Source of the DNA: Candidatus Zixiibacteriota bacterium
GTDB lineage: Bacteria > Zixibacteria > MSB-5A5 > WJJR01 > JAJRUJ01
DNA length: 64,000 nucleotides
Assembly: GCA_020051695.1 (NCBI GenBank)
Contig: JAGVQM010000042.1
Location: 62,001-126,000, forward strand
Direction: 5' to 3'
In this document: in pieces, positions 18,507-26,387 of the stretch
How positions within the stretch are numbered: position 1 is the first letter of the stretch
Layout: every line of letters starts with the position of its first letter
Notes under the pieces: model-generated
What the model saw: only the letters and a program-made list of their open reading frames with translations
What the model was told of the DNA's origin: nothing
The model's database searches: none
Made by a program: the position numbers and the translations under genes

Positions 18507-20219
18507 ATGGTGATTAAAAAGACGAAGAAACCAGGTCTGGGCCGCCTCCGCACCCGTCCGACGGTGGGAGGGGGTTCGGAATCATCACCGAACCGGCCAT
18601 ATCATGTCGTGAAAGTCGCGCCATGCCGTGCCGGCTGTCCCAACGAGACGGTGGTCCGTGAAATCCTGACTACGGTGCAGTTGGCGGAGAAACACGGCAA
18701 ATCCTACGAGGATGCCTGTAAAGAGGCGTGGGAGTTGTTTGTCGAGCGCAACCCGATGCCCGCGGTATTGGGCCGGGTATGCCCGCACCCGTGCGAGTCC
18801 GAATGCAACCGCAAAGATAAAGACGGCGGGGTGTCGATCAACAGTGTCGAGCGTTTCATCGGCGATTACGGCCTCGAACAGGGTTTCGCGCTGCCGCGGG
18901 TAGGTGATGCCGATCGCCCCGAAAAAATCGCGGTCATCGGGTCAGGTCCTGCCGGGTTGTCCTGCGCCTACCAACTGGCGCGCCGGGGGTACAAAGTCAC
19001 CATCTTCGAGGCGCTGCCCAAGACCGGCGGGATGCTGCGGTACGGGATCCCCGATTACCGGCTGCCCCAGGAGGTCCTCGACAAGGAAATCGACCGGATC
19101 CTGAAATTGGGCGTCGAATTGAAGACCAATACGGCAGTCGGCCGGGATGTCCAGTACGATGACCTGAAGAATAATTTTGACGCGATTTTCGTCGGGATCG
19201 GCGCGCACAAGGGCTACAAGCTGGGCGTGCCGGGGGAAGATGCGCCGAACGTGTATACCGGTACCGGGTTCCTCAACGCGTTTGCCTGCGGGAACCCGCC
19301 GGACATCGGCAGCAAAGTCATTGTCATCGGTGGCGGCGATACCGCAATCGATGCGGCCCGCGTGGCCAGACGGCTGGGCGCCGAGGCCCGTCTTCTGTAT
19401 CGCCGGACGCGCACCGAGATGCCGGCGATTGAAGAGGAAATTTCGGGCGCGGAAGAAGAAGGCGTCAAAATCGATTACCTCGTCGCGCCTGTGGAAATAC
19501 TGATAAAAGACGGCCGGGCCGTCGGGATGAAATGCCTGCGCATGGAACTGGGCGAACCCGATGAATCGGGACGCCGCCGCCCGGTGCCGATTAAAGGCTC
19601 GGAGTTCGATGTCAACGCCACGGCCATCATTCCCGCAATCTCGCAGGAACCGGATTTCACCGGGCTGGACCACTTGCGCGAGGGCCGGGACTGGATCAAA
19701 ACGGACGACAAACGGAACGTCACGGATAATGTCTACGCCGGCGGCGACAATATCAATCTGGGTTTGGTGGTTGATGCGTTGTTCCACGGGCGGATGGCAG
19801 CAGCGGCAGTGCACGAGCGGTTTTCCGGCGAGGCGGCACCGACTTTTTCCCGGGAACATGTGATCAGGCAGGACAAGGTCCTTATGGGGTATTACGAGTC
19901 CGAGCCGCGCAATGAAAAGACCGATATCCCCGTGGCCGAGCGGTTTGCCAATCCGAACAAGGAAATTTCCATTGGCCTGACCAAGGAGCAGTTCCTCGAG
20001 GAAGTCAAGCGCTGCATGAGTTGCGGGATGTGTTTCGAATGCGGGCAGTGCTGGACATACTGTCAGGACTCGGCGATCATCAAGCCCCTGTTGCCGGGCC
20101 AGAAGTATAAATTCAAGCTGGAGTTCTGCAAGGGCTGCGACAAATGTGCGGAAAACTGTCCCTGCGGTTATATCGAGATGCACAATCCGGCGTCATATAA
20201 CCCTCAACTGACATCATGA
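18507..20219 (+). CDS. dsrL: DsrL, NAD(P)H:acceptor oxidoreductase
   Basis: Flavin/iron-sulfur protein of the glutamate synthase small-subunit family, 570 residues. In sulfur oxidisers DsrL couples DsrAB to NAD(P); a second type occurs with reductive DsrAB. N-terminal cysteines CRAGCPNE and CPHPCESECNR bind [4Fe-4S]. An FAD fold (VIGSGPAGLSCAYQLARRGY), KTGGMLRYGIPDYRLP and an NAD(P) fold (VIGGGDTAIDAARVARRLGA) follow. The last 90 residues form a ferredoxin domain with CMSCGMCFECGQCWTYC and CKGCDKCAENCPCG. It lies between dsrN and dsrC on the same strand. Its co-occurrence with dsrD suggests the reductive-associated DsrL type, which is inference. Confidence 0.9.
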   Translation: MVIKKTKKPGLGRLRTRPTVGGGSESSPNRPYHVVKVAPCRAGCPNETVVREILTTVQLAEKHGKSYEDACKEAWELFVERNPMPAVLGRVCPHPCESECNRKDKDGGVSINSVERFIGDYGLEQGFALPRVGDADRPEKIAVIGSGPAGLSCAYQLARRGYKVTIFEALPKTGGMLRYGIPDYRLPQEVLDKEIDRILKLGVELKTNTAVGRDVQYDDLKNNFDAIFVGIGAHKGYKLGVPGEDAPNVYTGTGFLNAFACGNPPDIGSKVIVIGGGDTAIDAARVARRLGAEARLLYRRTRTEMPAIEEEISGAEEEGVKIDYLVAPVEILIKDGRAVGMKCLRMELGEPDESGRRRPVPIKGSEFDVNATAIIPAISQEPDFTGLDHLREGRDWIKTDDKRNVTDNVYAGGDNINLGLVVDALFHGRMAAAAVHERFSGEAAPTFSREHVIRQDKVLMGYYESEPRNEKTDIPVAERFANPNKEISIGLTKEQFLEEVKRCMSCGMCFECGQCWTYCQDSAIIKPLLPGQKYKFKLEFCKGCDKCAENCPCGYIEMHNPASYNPQLTS

Positions 20220-20300
20220 CCGAACGGTGCGGGGCAGCCGAAAACAGTGAAAGAAAAGTGATTTTTCACATACAGAGGATCTCAACAGAGAGGTTGTGAA

Positions 20301-20618
20301 ATGGCGATCTTCGAACACGGTGCCGTCAAGATCGAAGTCGATGAAGACGGGTTTATGCAGGAACCCGAACAGTGGAATGAAGCAGTTGCCAAGGCGCTGG
20401 CCACGACAGAGGGTGTGGACAATCTGACTGATGAACATTGGAAGCTGGTCCACTATCTGCGTGAGTATTATCTGAAGTTTGGCATTGCCCCCATGATCCG
20501 CAAGCTGTGTAAGGAAACCGGCTTTCCATTGAAGAAAGTGTACGAGCTGTTCCCTTCCGGCCCGGCGAAAGGGGCCTGCAAGGTTGCCGGTCTGGCCAAG
20601 CCGACCGGGTGTGTGTAG
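20301..20618 (+). CDS. dsrC: DsrC, sulfur-carrier substrate of DsrAB
   Basis: Small carrier protein, 105 residues. Its C-terminal arm accepts sulfite-derived sulfur as a trisulfide from DsrAB and is then reduced by DsrMK. Both redox cysteines are present: residue 93 in AKGACKVAG and the penultimate residue 104 in PTGCV, 11 positions apart as required. The body (DEHWKLVHYLREYYLKFGIA, CKETGFPLKKVYELFPSGP) is standard. A GAGAGGTTGTGAA box lies before the ATG. It is separated from the next gene by 150 bases with two hairpins, so it may be transcribed at a different level from dsrMKJOP. Confidence 0.97.
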   Translation: MAIFEHGAVKIEVDEDGFMQEPEQWNEAVAKALATTEGVDNLTDEHWKLVHYLREYYLKFGIAPMIRKLCKETGFPLKKVYELFPSGPAKGACKVAGLAKPTGCV

Positions 20619-20621
20619 CCA

Positions 20622-20703
20622 GACGCGACTGCGCGTCCCGGAACTCCGCGGGTAGGATGTTCCATGCCGCTGCTGCCGTTTTGTTTCATGAATAGGCAGC
20701 AGC
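20622..20703. terminator. Two hairpins downstream of dsrC
   Basis: First hairpin: GACGCG (20622-20627), ACTG, CGCGTC (20632-20637), four bases after the dsrC stop. Second: GCTGCTGCC (20669-20677) and GGCAGCAGC (20695-20703) around a 17-base T-rich loop. Neither has a clear T-run after it. They may stabilise the dsrC end of the transcript or partly terminate it before dsrMKJOP. Confidence 0.45.
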
Positions 20704-20771
20704 TGGCCGGTCATATCCCGGGGCGCGATGGTCCGCGTGACCGCGGCGGGCGTTTTGCGCGGTAAGCCGAG

Positions 20772-21332
20772 ATGGGTGAACTGATCTTTCAGGACAAGAA
20801 AAACGTCATCCTTGAACGATGGCGGGATTCAATCCTGAACACCTATCCCCGCGATACGGCGGGCTTTCTGCACCGGGAGCAGGATCGGTTCGCCAACCCG
20901 GTCGGGTACGTACTGACCCGGGAGACGGCAACGCTCCTTGATGCGCTGTTGAACGGCGAGCCGCCGAGTTCAACCCAGGTGCGCAATGCTCTGGACGAGC
21001 TGGTGAAGATCAGGGCGGTGCAGGATTTCTCGGCCGCAGAAGCCCTGGAATTCATCCTGTTTTTGAAACGAATCGTTCGCGAAGCATTCCATGATGAAGA
21101 CCCTGATCCGGGGGAGTTGGCTGATTTTGATATCCGGGTCGACCGCCTGATTCTGGCGGCTTTTGACAGCTACACGAATAATCGAGAGCGAATTTTCACC
21201 ATCAGGGTCAATGAGATAAAAAACAGGTCCATCAAGTTGTTGGAGCGGGCCAATCTCCTGTTTGCAGAATCGGGCACGCAAACACACTCGGACGACGGCG
21301 GGACCGACCCCCGCGGCTCGAAGGGAGGATGA
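20772..21332 (+). CDS. RsbRD N-terminal-domain protein of the dsrMKJOP operon
   Basis: About 186 residues, predicted all-helical and soluble (NVILERWRDSILNTYPRDTAGF, later EALEFILFLKRIVREAFHD). The pattern matches the RsbRD N-terminal sensor-like domain found in front of dsrMKJOP in many sulfate reducers. No STAS domain is present, so it is not a full RsbR. The function is unknown; a role in assembly or in sensing for the Dsr membrane complex has been considered only from gene context. It ends four bases before the upstream ATG of dsrM, and its GGAGG at the 3' end serves dsrM. Confidence 0.72.
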   Translation: MGELIFQDKKNVILERWRDSILNTYPRDTAGFLHREQDRFANPVGYVLTRETATLLDALLNGEPPSSTQVRNALDELVKIRAVQDFSAAEALEFILFLKRIVREAFHDEDPDPGELADFDIRVDRLILAAFDSYTNNRERIFTIRVNEIKNRSIKLLERANLLFAESGTQTHSDDGGTDPRGSKGG

Positions 21333-21337
21333 GATAC

Positions 21338-22336
21338 ATGAGGTTCCTTGTTTCGCTGGTGGCGGTGCTGGTGCTGATGGGTGCGGCCTATTTCGGCTCA
21401 GCATCATCGGGCGGACAATATCTGTTCGGCGTCATTATTCCGTATGCCGCCATTGCGTTGTTTATTGCGGGTGTGCTGTATCGTGTGCTGGGTTGGGCCA
21501 AATCGCCCGTCCCGTTCCGGATTTCCACGACGTGCGGACAGCAGCGTTCGCTGCCCTGGATCAAAAACAGCACGCTGGATAATCCCCACGGCACACTCGG
21601 AGTGCTGGGGCGCATGGCGCTGGAGGTTTTGTTCTTCCGATCCCTGTTTCGCAATACCAAAGCTCAGATACATGGCCGCCCCGCGTTCCGTTTCGTCTAC
21701 GGGGCCGACAAATATCTCTGGCTGGGGGCGCTTGCCTTTCACTGGTCGTTTCTGCTGATTTTTATCCGGCATTATCGCTTCTTTGCCGAACCGGTGCCCG
21801 GTGCGGTGCTGGGGTTGCAGTCGCTGGACGGGATCATGCAGGTGTGGGTGCCGTCGGTCCTGATCACGAATGTGCTGATTATCGGCGCGCTGGTGTACCT
21901 GTGGGGCCGGCGGTTGGTCAATCCGCAGGTGCGCTATATCTCGCTGGCGGCCGATCATTTTCCGCTTTTGCTGTTGTTGAGTGTGGCCGGCACCGGCGCG
22001 TACATGCGTTATTTCAGCAAAGTGGATTTGATCGGCATCAAACAACTGGCAATGGGGCTGGTGAGTTTCGCGCCGGTCGTCCCGGACGGGCTGGCCCCTT
22101 TATTTTTCACTCATTTGTTCCTGGTGTGCGTGTTGTTCGCGTATTTCCCGGTCAGCAAGCTGATGCATATGGGCGGGATCTTCTTCAGCCCGACCCGCAA
22201 CCTGGCCAACAACAACCGCGCCGCCCGGCATATCAATCCCTGGAATTATCCGGTGAAAGTCCACACCTACGAGGAATACGAAGACGAGTTCAGAGACGTG
22301 ATGAAGGCAGCCGACATGCCGGTGGAGAAGGAATAG
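21338..22336 (+). CDS. dsrM: DsrM, membrane cytochrome b subunit of DsrMKJOP
   Basis: NarI-like integral membrane cytochrome b, about 332 residues, exchanging electrons between the menaquinone pool and DsrK. Six hydrophobic segments are visible, beginning with FLVSLVAVLVLMGAAYFG. Candidate heme-ligand histidines lie in AFHWSFLLIFIRHYRFF and FFTHLFLVCVLFAYFPVSKLMH. The ATG at 21338 is chosen because GGAGG ends about 10 bases upstream, whereas the ATG at 21329 abuts it. dsrK follows after three bases. Confidence 0.93.
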   Translation: MRFLVSLVAVLVLMGAAYFGSASSGGQYLFGVIIPYAAIALFIAGVLYRVLGWAKSPVPFRISTTCGQQRSLPWIKNSTLDNPHGTLGVLGRMALEVLFFRSLFRNTKAQIHGRPAFRFVYGADKYLWLGALAFHWSFLLIFIRHYRFFAEPVPGAVLGLQSLDGIMQVWVPSVLITNVLIIGALVYLWGRRLVNPQVRYISLAADHFPLLLLLSVAGTGAYMRYFSKVDLIGIKQLAMGLVSFAPVVPDGLAPLFFTHLFLVCVLFAYFPVSKLMHMGGIFFSPTRNLANNNRAARHINPWNYPVKVHTYEEYEDEFRDVMKAADMPVEKE

Positions 22337-22339
22337 ACT

Positions 22340-23974
22340 ATGGCGGAGAAAAAACTGAAACCGGAAGAACTGGTGCAGATTGAATTATCGCCGCCGGCCC
22401 GCGAATGGATGGACCCGAGTGTAAATTTCCGCAAGGGTACCTGGAACTACGCGGCGGTCCCGGATACGCTGGATTACCTGGGCCTGCCTAATGCGGGCAA
22501 ATGGTCGCCCCCCGATGAGGAGTGGCCGTTGCCGGATAACTGGCAGGAGATAATTCATAACGGGATCAAGGAGCGGCTCGAAAAGTATCGGTCGTTCAAG
22601 GTCTTTATGGATATCTGCGTCCGTTGCGGGGCGTGTGCCGACAAATGCCATTTCTTCATCGGCTCAGGTGACCCGAAAAACATGCCGGTGCTGCGCGCGG
22701 AGTTATTGCGTTCGATCTATCGCAACGACTTCACCATGGCGGGGAAAGTCCTGGGCAAAATCGCCGGCGGGCGCAAACTCAGCAAACAGATCATTAAAGA
22801 GTGGTTTTACTACTTTTTCCAATGTACAGAGTGCCGGCGCTGCTCGGTCTTTTGCCCGTACGGCATCGATACCGCCGAGATTACTATGATCGGCCGGGAA
22901 TTACTCAGTCTGCTGGGGCTGGGTATCGAATGGGTGTGCACACCGCTGGCCAATTGTTTTCGAACGGGCAACCACCTCGGCATTCAACCGCACGGGTTCA
23001 AGGATTCCCTTGAGTTCGCCGTCGATGAACTTGAGGAGATCACCGGAATCCGCGTGAATGCGCCGATTAATAAGAAAGGCGCCGAAATCCTGTTCGTGGC
23101 ACCGTCGGCCGATTATTTCGCCTCCCCGCATTATTACACCCTGCTGGGTTATCTGGCGCTATTCCATGAACTCGGGCTGGATTACACATGGAGCTCCTAC
23201 GCCTCTGAGGGCGGCAATTTCGGGCTGTTCCACTCTCATGAGATGATCAAGCGGCTGAACTCCAAGATTTACATGGAGGCCCGGCGGCTGGGCGTCAAAT
23301 GGATCATCGGCGGCGAGTGCGGCCACATGTGGCGGGTGCTCAATCAATACATGGACACCATGAACGGCCCGGCCGATTTTCTGGAAGTGCCGGTTTCACC
23401 GTATACCGGGACGAAATTCGAGCATGCGGCCTCGACTAAAATGATCCATATCAGCGAGTTTACCGCCGACCTGATCAAGCACAATAAGCTCAACCTCGAT
23501 CCCCGGCGCAATGACCACTGGGTGGCGACCTACCACGATTCGTGCAACCCGGCCCGGTCCATGGGGCTGTTGGAGGAACCGCGGTTTATCATCAAGAACG
23601 TGGCCAACAATTTCCATGAGATGCCGGAAAATACAATCCGGGAGCAGACGTTCTGCTGCGGCAGCGGCGCCGGACTGGGCACCGATGAAAACATGGAAAT
23701 GCGGCTGCGCGGCGGCCTGCCCCGCGCCAACGCGGTCAATTACGTCAAGGATAAATTCGGCGTAAATGTCCTCCTGTGCATGTGCGCCATCGATAAAGCC
23801 ACGCTGCCGCCGCTGTTGGAATACTGGGTCCCCGGTGTCGAAGTGGCCGGCGTGCATGAACTGGTGGGCAACGCGCTGGTGATGAAAGGCGAAAGACCGC
23901 GGACCACCGATTTGCGCGGGGAGCCGATGAAGGGTTTCGGCGACGCGGCAGGGGAGGAGGCCCAAGATGTTTGA
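22340..23974 (+). CDS. dsrK: DsrK, HdrD-like catalytic subunit of DsrMKJOP
   Basis: Cytoplasmic iron-sulfur protein related to heterodisulfide reductase HdrD, 544 residues, believed to reduce the DsrC trisulfide. It has two [4Fe-4S] motifs (CVRCGACADKCHF near residue 93 and CTECRRCSVFCPYG near residue 163). The catalytic cysteine-rich CCG-type region is visible as QTFCCGSGAGLG, with HDSCNPARSMG and GGECGHMW upstream. It overlaps dsrJ by 8 bases, which points to coupled translation. Confidence 0.95.
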   Translation: MAEKKLKPEELVQIELSPPAREWMDPSVNFRKGTWNYAAVPDTLDYLGLPNAGKWSPPDEEWPLPDNWQEIIHNGIKERLEKYRSFKVFMDICVRCGACADKCHFFIGSGDPKNMPVLRAELLRSIYRNDFTMAGKVLGKIAGGRKLSKQIIKEWFYYFFQCTECRRCSVFCPYGIDTAEITMIGRELLSLLGLGIEWVCTPLANCFRTGNHLGIQPHGFKDSLEFAVDELEEITGIRVNAPINKKGAEILFVAPSADYFASPHYYTLLGYLALFHELGLDYTWSSYASEGGNFGLFHSHEMIKRLNSKIYMEARRLGVKWIIGGECGHMWRVLNQYMDTMNGPADFLEVPVSPYTGTKFEHAASTKMIHISEFTADLIKHNKLNLDPRRNDHWVATYHDSCNPARSMGLLEEPRFIIKNVANNFHEMPENTIREQTFCCGSGAGLGTDENMEMRLRGGLPRANAVNYVKDKFGVNVLLCMCAIDKATLPPLLEYWVPGVEVAGVHELVGNALVMKGERPRTTDLRGEPMKGFGDAAGEEAQDV

Positions 23975-24356
23975 TGCAGGAAAAGTCATCATTGGGTTGG
24001 TGATCTTCTTGGTCCTGATCACGTTCCCGGTCTGGTACAATGCGACGATTGGAAATGCCTCGTATGTCCCCGACCCGCAGATCATCACCACCGCCCCGGC
24101 CTGCGTGGCGCCGACGGCCTACATGAAGGCCTCGCACATGGACCTGTTGAACCAGTGGCGGGATGACGTGGTCCGGCGCGGCAATCGTGAATATGTCGCG
24201 GCCGACGGCACGGTCTACAATAAGAGTTTGACCAAGACCTGCATGGACTGCCACTCGAACAAGGCGGAGTTCTGCGACCGGTGTCATGATTATGTTGCGG
24301 TGGGGCAGCCCGATTGCTGGGATTGCCATATCGCGCCGGAAGGAGGCGCCCGATGA
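23967..24356 (+). CDS. dsrJ: DsrJ, periplasmic triheme cytochrome c
   Basis: 129-residue cytochrome with an uncleaved N-terminal membrane anchor (VIIGLVIFLVLITFPVWY). Three heme-binding CxxCH motifs occur: CMDCH, CDRCH and CWDCH. Cys46 in APACVAPTAYM, followed by KASHMDLLNQWRDDVVR, matches the conserved region that supplies the unusual His/Cys heme ligand in known DsrJ. It shuttles electrons in the periplasmic part of DsrMKJOP. The stop overlaps the dsrO start (ATGA). Confidence 0.95.
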   Translation: MFDAGKVIIGLVIFLVLITFPVWYNATIGNASYVPDPQIITTAPACVAPTAYMKASHMDLLNQWRDDVVRRGNREYVAADGTVYNKSLTKTCMDCHSNKAEFCDRCHDYVAVGQPDCWDCHIAPEGGAR

Positions 24357-25153
24357 GCATCGACCGGAGGCAATTCTTTAAAATAGCCGGTCTGGCGACC
24401 CTGGGGTTGGCCGGCAAACCGGCGTACGAAGTTTTTGCGCAGGGTGAGGACGTCGTCGATTCGGTGACCGTGACTTCGGAAACGCCGCCGGTCCCGACCG
24501 GTCCGCTGACTGCGCACCGCTGGGCCATGGCCATCGATGTCCGGAAATGCCTGGATCAAAAAGACTGCAAAAAATGCCTGTTGGCCTGTCATCAGGTACA
24601 CAACGTCCCGGATTTCGGCAATCCGAAAGATGAAATTAAATGGATCTGGAAGGAATCGTTCGAGCACGCTTTCCACGAACAGGATTTTGAACATCTTCCT
24701 GATGACCTTGAACACCAGGTCGTGCCGATCTTCTGCAACCACTGCGACAATCCGCCGTGCGTGCAGGTATGCCCGACGCAGGCGACGTTCCGGCGTGAGG
24801 ACGGCATTGTCATGATGGACCAGCACCGGTGTATCGGGTGCCGGTACTGTATGGCGGCGTGTCCGTACGGTTCGCGCAGTTTCAACTGGCGCGATCCCCG
24901 GCCGTTTATCAAGCAGGTTGACCCGGCCTACCCCACCCGCACGCGGGGCGTTGTGGAAAAATGTACTTTCTGCGACGACCGGCTGGCCCGGGGGCTACTG
25001 CCGGCCTGTGTGGAAGCGTGCGAGGCACGAGCAATGATATTTGGTGACCTGGAAGACGCCGGCTCGGGCATCCGGGAGTTGCTGCGGCAGCGGCTGGCGA
25101 TCCGCCGCAAACCGGGCCTGGGCACAAAACCCGAAATCTATTATATCGTGTGA
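24353..25153 (+). CDS. dsrO: DsrO, Tat-exported periplasmic ferredoxin of DsrMKJOP
   Basis: 266-residue iron-sulfur protein. The ATG at 24353 is chosen: AGGAGG lies about 10 bases upstream and the protein starts MSIDRRQFFKIAGLATLGLA, a twin-arginine export signal. Several [4Fe-4S] motifs follow: CLDQKDCKKCLLACHQVH, CNHCDNPPCVQVCPTQA, CIGCRYCMAACPYG and CTFCDDRLARGLLPAC. It is related to the NrfC/PsrB/HybA electron-transfer subunits and links DsrJ with the membrane subunit DsrP. Confidence 0.94.
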   Translation: MSIDRRQFFKIAGLATLGLAGKPAYEVFAQGEDVVDSVTVTSETPPVPTGPLTAHRWAMAIDVRKCLDQKDCKKCLLACHQVHNVPDFGNPKDEIKWIWKESFEHAFHEQDFEHLPDDLEHQVVPIFCNHCDNPPCVQVCPTQATFRREDGIVMMDQHRCIGCRYCMAACPYGSRSFNWRDPRPFIKQVDPAYPTRTRGVVEKCTFCDDRLARGLLPACVEACEARAMIFGDLEDAGSGIRELLRQRLAIRRKPGLGTKPEIYYIV

Positions 25154-25160
25154 GGCGCCG

Positions 25161-26318
25161 ATGCTGGAAAATGCGCTTAGAGGAGACCGACGATACTGGA
25201 GCTGGATTGCCCTGCTGCTCGGTATCATGTTCGTGGCGTTTTTGTTTTACCTGCGTCAATCAAGCTACGGTTTGGGAATTACGGGGTTGGGCCGCGACGT
25301 CACCTGGGGTTTTTATATCGCGCAATTCACCTTTCTGGTCGGTGTGGCGGCCTCAGGGGTCATGGTTGTCTTGCCGTATTACCTGCACAATTTCAAGGAA
25401 TTCGGCAAATTGACCATCCTGGGTGAGTTTCTGGCGATCCCGTCGGTGATTATGTGCATGACCTTTATTTTCGTTGATATGGGGCAACCCTTCCGCATCC
25501 TGAACGTCTTTTTGTACCCGACGCCGCATTCGATGATGTTCTGGGATACCGTTGCCCTGGGCGGGTATCTGCTGTTGAACATCGTGATCAGCCGCATCGT
25601 CCTGGATGCCGAACGCAAGGGAATTACCCCGCCGCATTGGATCAAACCGGTAATCATCCTGTCGATCCCGTGGGCGTTTTCGATCCATACGGTGACGGCG
25701 TTTTTGTATTCGGGTCTGGCAGCGCGGCCGTTCTGGATGACGGCCATCCTGGCGCCGCGTTTTCTGGCGTCGGCATTTGCCGCCGGTCCCGCGCTGTTGA
25801 TTCTGTTTTGCTTCATCCTGCGCAGGGTATCCAAATTTGACGCCGGGCGCGAACCGCTGCAGAAGCTGGCGGTGATTGTGACCTACGCCATGGCCATTAA
25901 CGTGTTTTTCGTGTTAATGGAAGTGTTCACCGCGATGTACAGCAATATTCCCGAACACCTGCTGCATTTCCAGTTGATGTATTTCGGACTGGAGGGCAAC
26001 ACCTCGCTGGTGCCGTGGATGTGGCTTTCCACTGTCCTGGCGGTGGTCTCGCTGATTTTGCTGATTAATCCGAAGACCCGGCGTAACGAAGCGGTCCTGG
26101 CCGTGGCCTGCATTACGACGTTCTTGTCGCTGTGGATCGACAAGGGGCTGGCGATGGTGATCGCCGGTTTCATTCCCTCGCCACTGGCGGCAGTGCCGAA
26201 GTATTGGCCGACTGTGCCTGAGGCGGTTATTTCACTCGGGGTTTATGCAATGGGGCTGTTTATCGTGACCGTGCTGTACAAGATCGCCCTTTCGGTACGG
26301 GAGCGGCTGGCGGCATAA
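25161..26318 (+). CDS. dsrP: DsrP, NrfD-family membrane quinone subunit of DsrMKJOP
   Basis: Integral membrane protein of the NrfD/PsrC family, about 385 residues from ATG at 25161, with ten hydrophobic segments. It starts MLENALRGDRRYWSWIALLL and has FLRQSSYGLGITGLGRDVTWGFYIAQF, a typical DsrP opening. It is expected to exchange electrons between DsrO/DsrJ and menaquinol. Longer frames upstream overlap dsrO and are not supported. It is the last dsr gene; a strong hairpin follows. Confidence 0.94.
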   Translation: MLENALRGDRRYWSWIALLLGIMFVAFLFYLRQSSYGLGITGLGRDVTWGFYIAQFTFLVGVAASGVMVVLPYYLHNFKEFGKLTILGEFLAIPSVIMCMTFIFVDMGQPFRILNVFLYPTPHSMMFWDTVALGGYLLLNIVISRIVLDAERKGITPPHWIKPVIILSIPWAFSIHTVTAFLYSGLAARPFWMTAILAPRFLASAFAAGPALLILFCFILRRVSKFDAGREPLQKLAVIVTYAMAINVFFVLMEVFTAMYSNIPEHLLHFQLMYFGLEGNTSLVPWMWLSTVLAVVSLILLINPKTRRNEAVLAVACITTFLSLWIDKGLAMVIAGFIPSPLAAVPKYWPTVPEAVISLGVYAMGLFIVTVLYKIALSVRERLAA

Positions 26319-26347
26319 CGGGGTCCCGCCGGAATGCAAGTATGATC

Positions 26348-26374
26348 GGGGTTACGGCAACGGGCCGTAACCCC
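26348..26374 (+). terminator. Hairpin between dsrP and the CoA-disulfide-reductase gene
   Basis: Perfect ten-base stem GGGGTTACGG (26348-26357), loop CAACGGG, CCGTAACCCC (26365-26374). No T-run follows, so it may be an RNA-stabilising or Rho-assisted end for dsrMKJOP. The next gene starts only 13 bases later, so part of its ribosome binding region lies beside the stem. Confidence 0.6.
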
Positions 26375-26387
26375 GGAGTTATCTTGG

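Noticed and set aside
18942-20183. 413-codon minus-strand frame opposite dsrL
   Set aside because: Antisense shadow of a clear DsrL with all cofactor motifs.
20251-20270. GTGATTTTTCAC upstream of dsrC as a Crp/Fnr site
   Set aside because: The half-sites are four bases apart, not six, and the flanks do not match either consensus.
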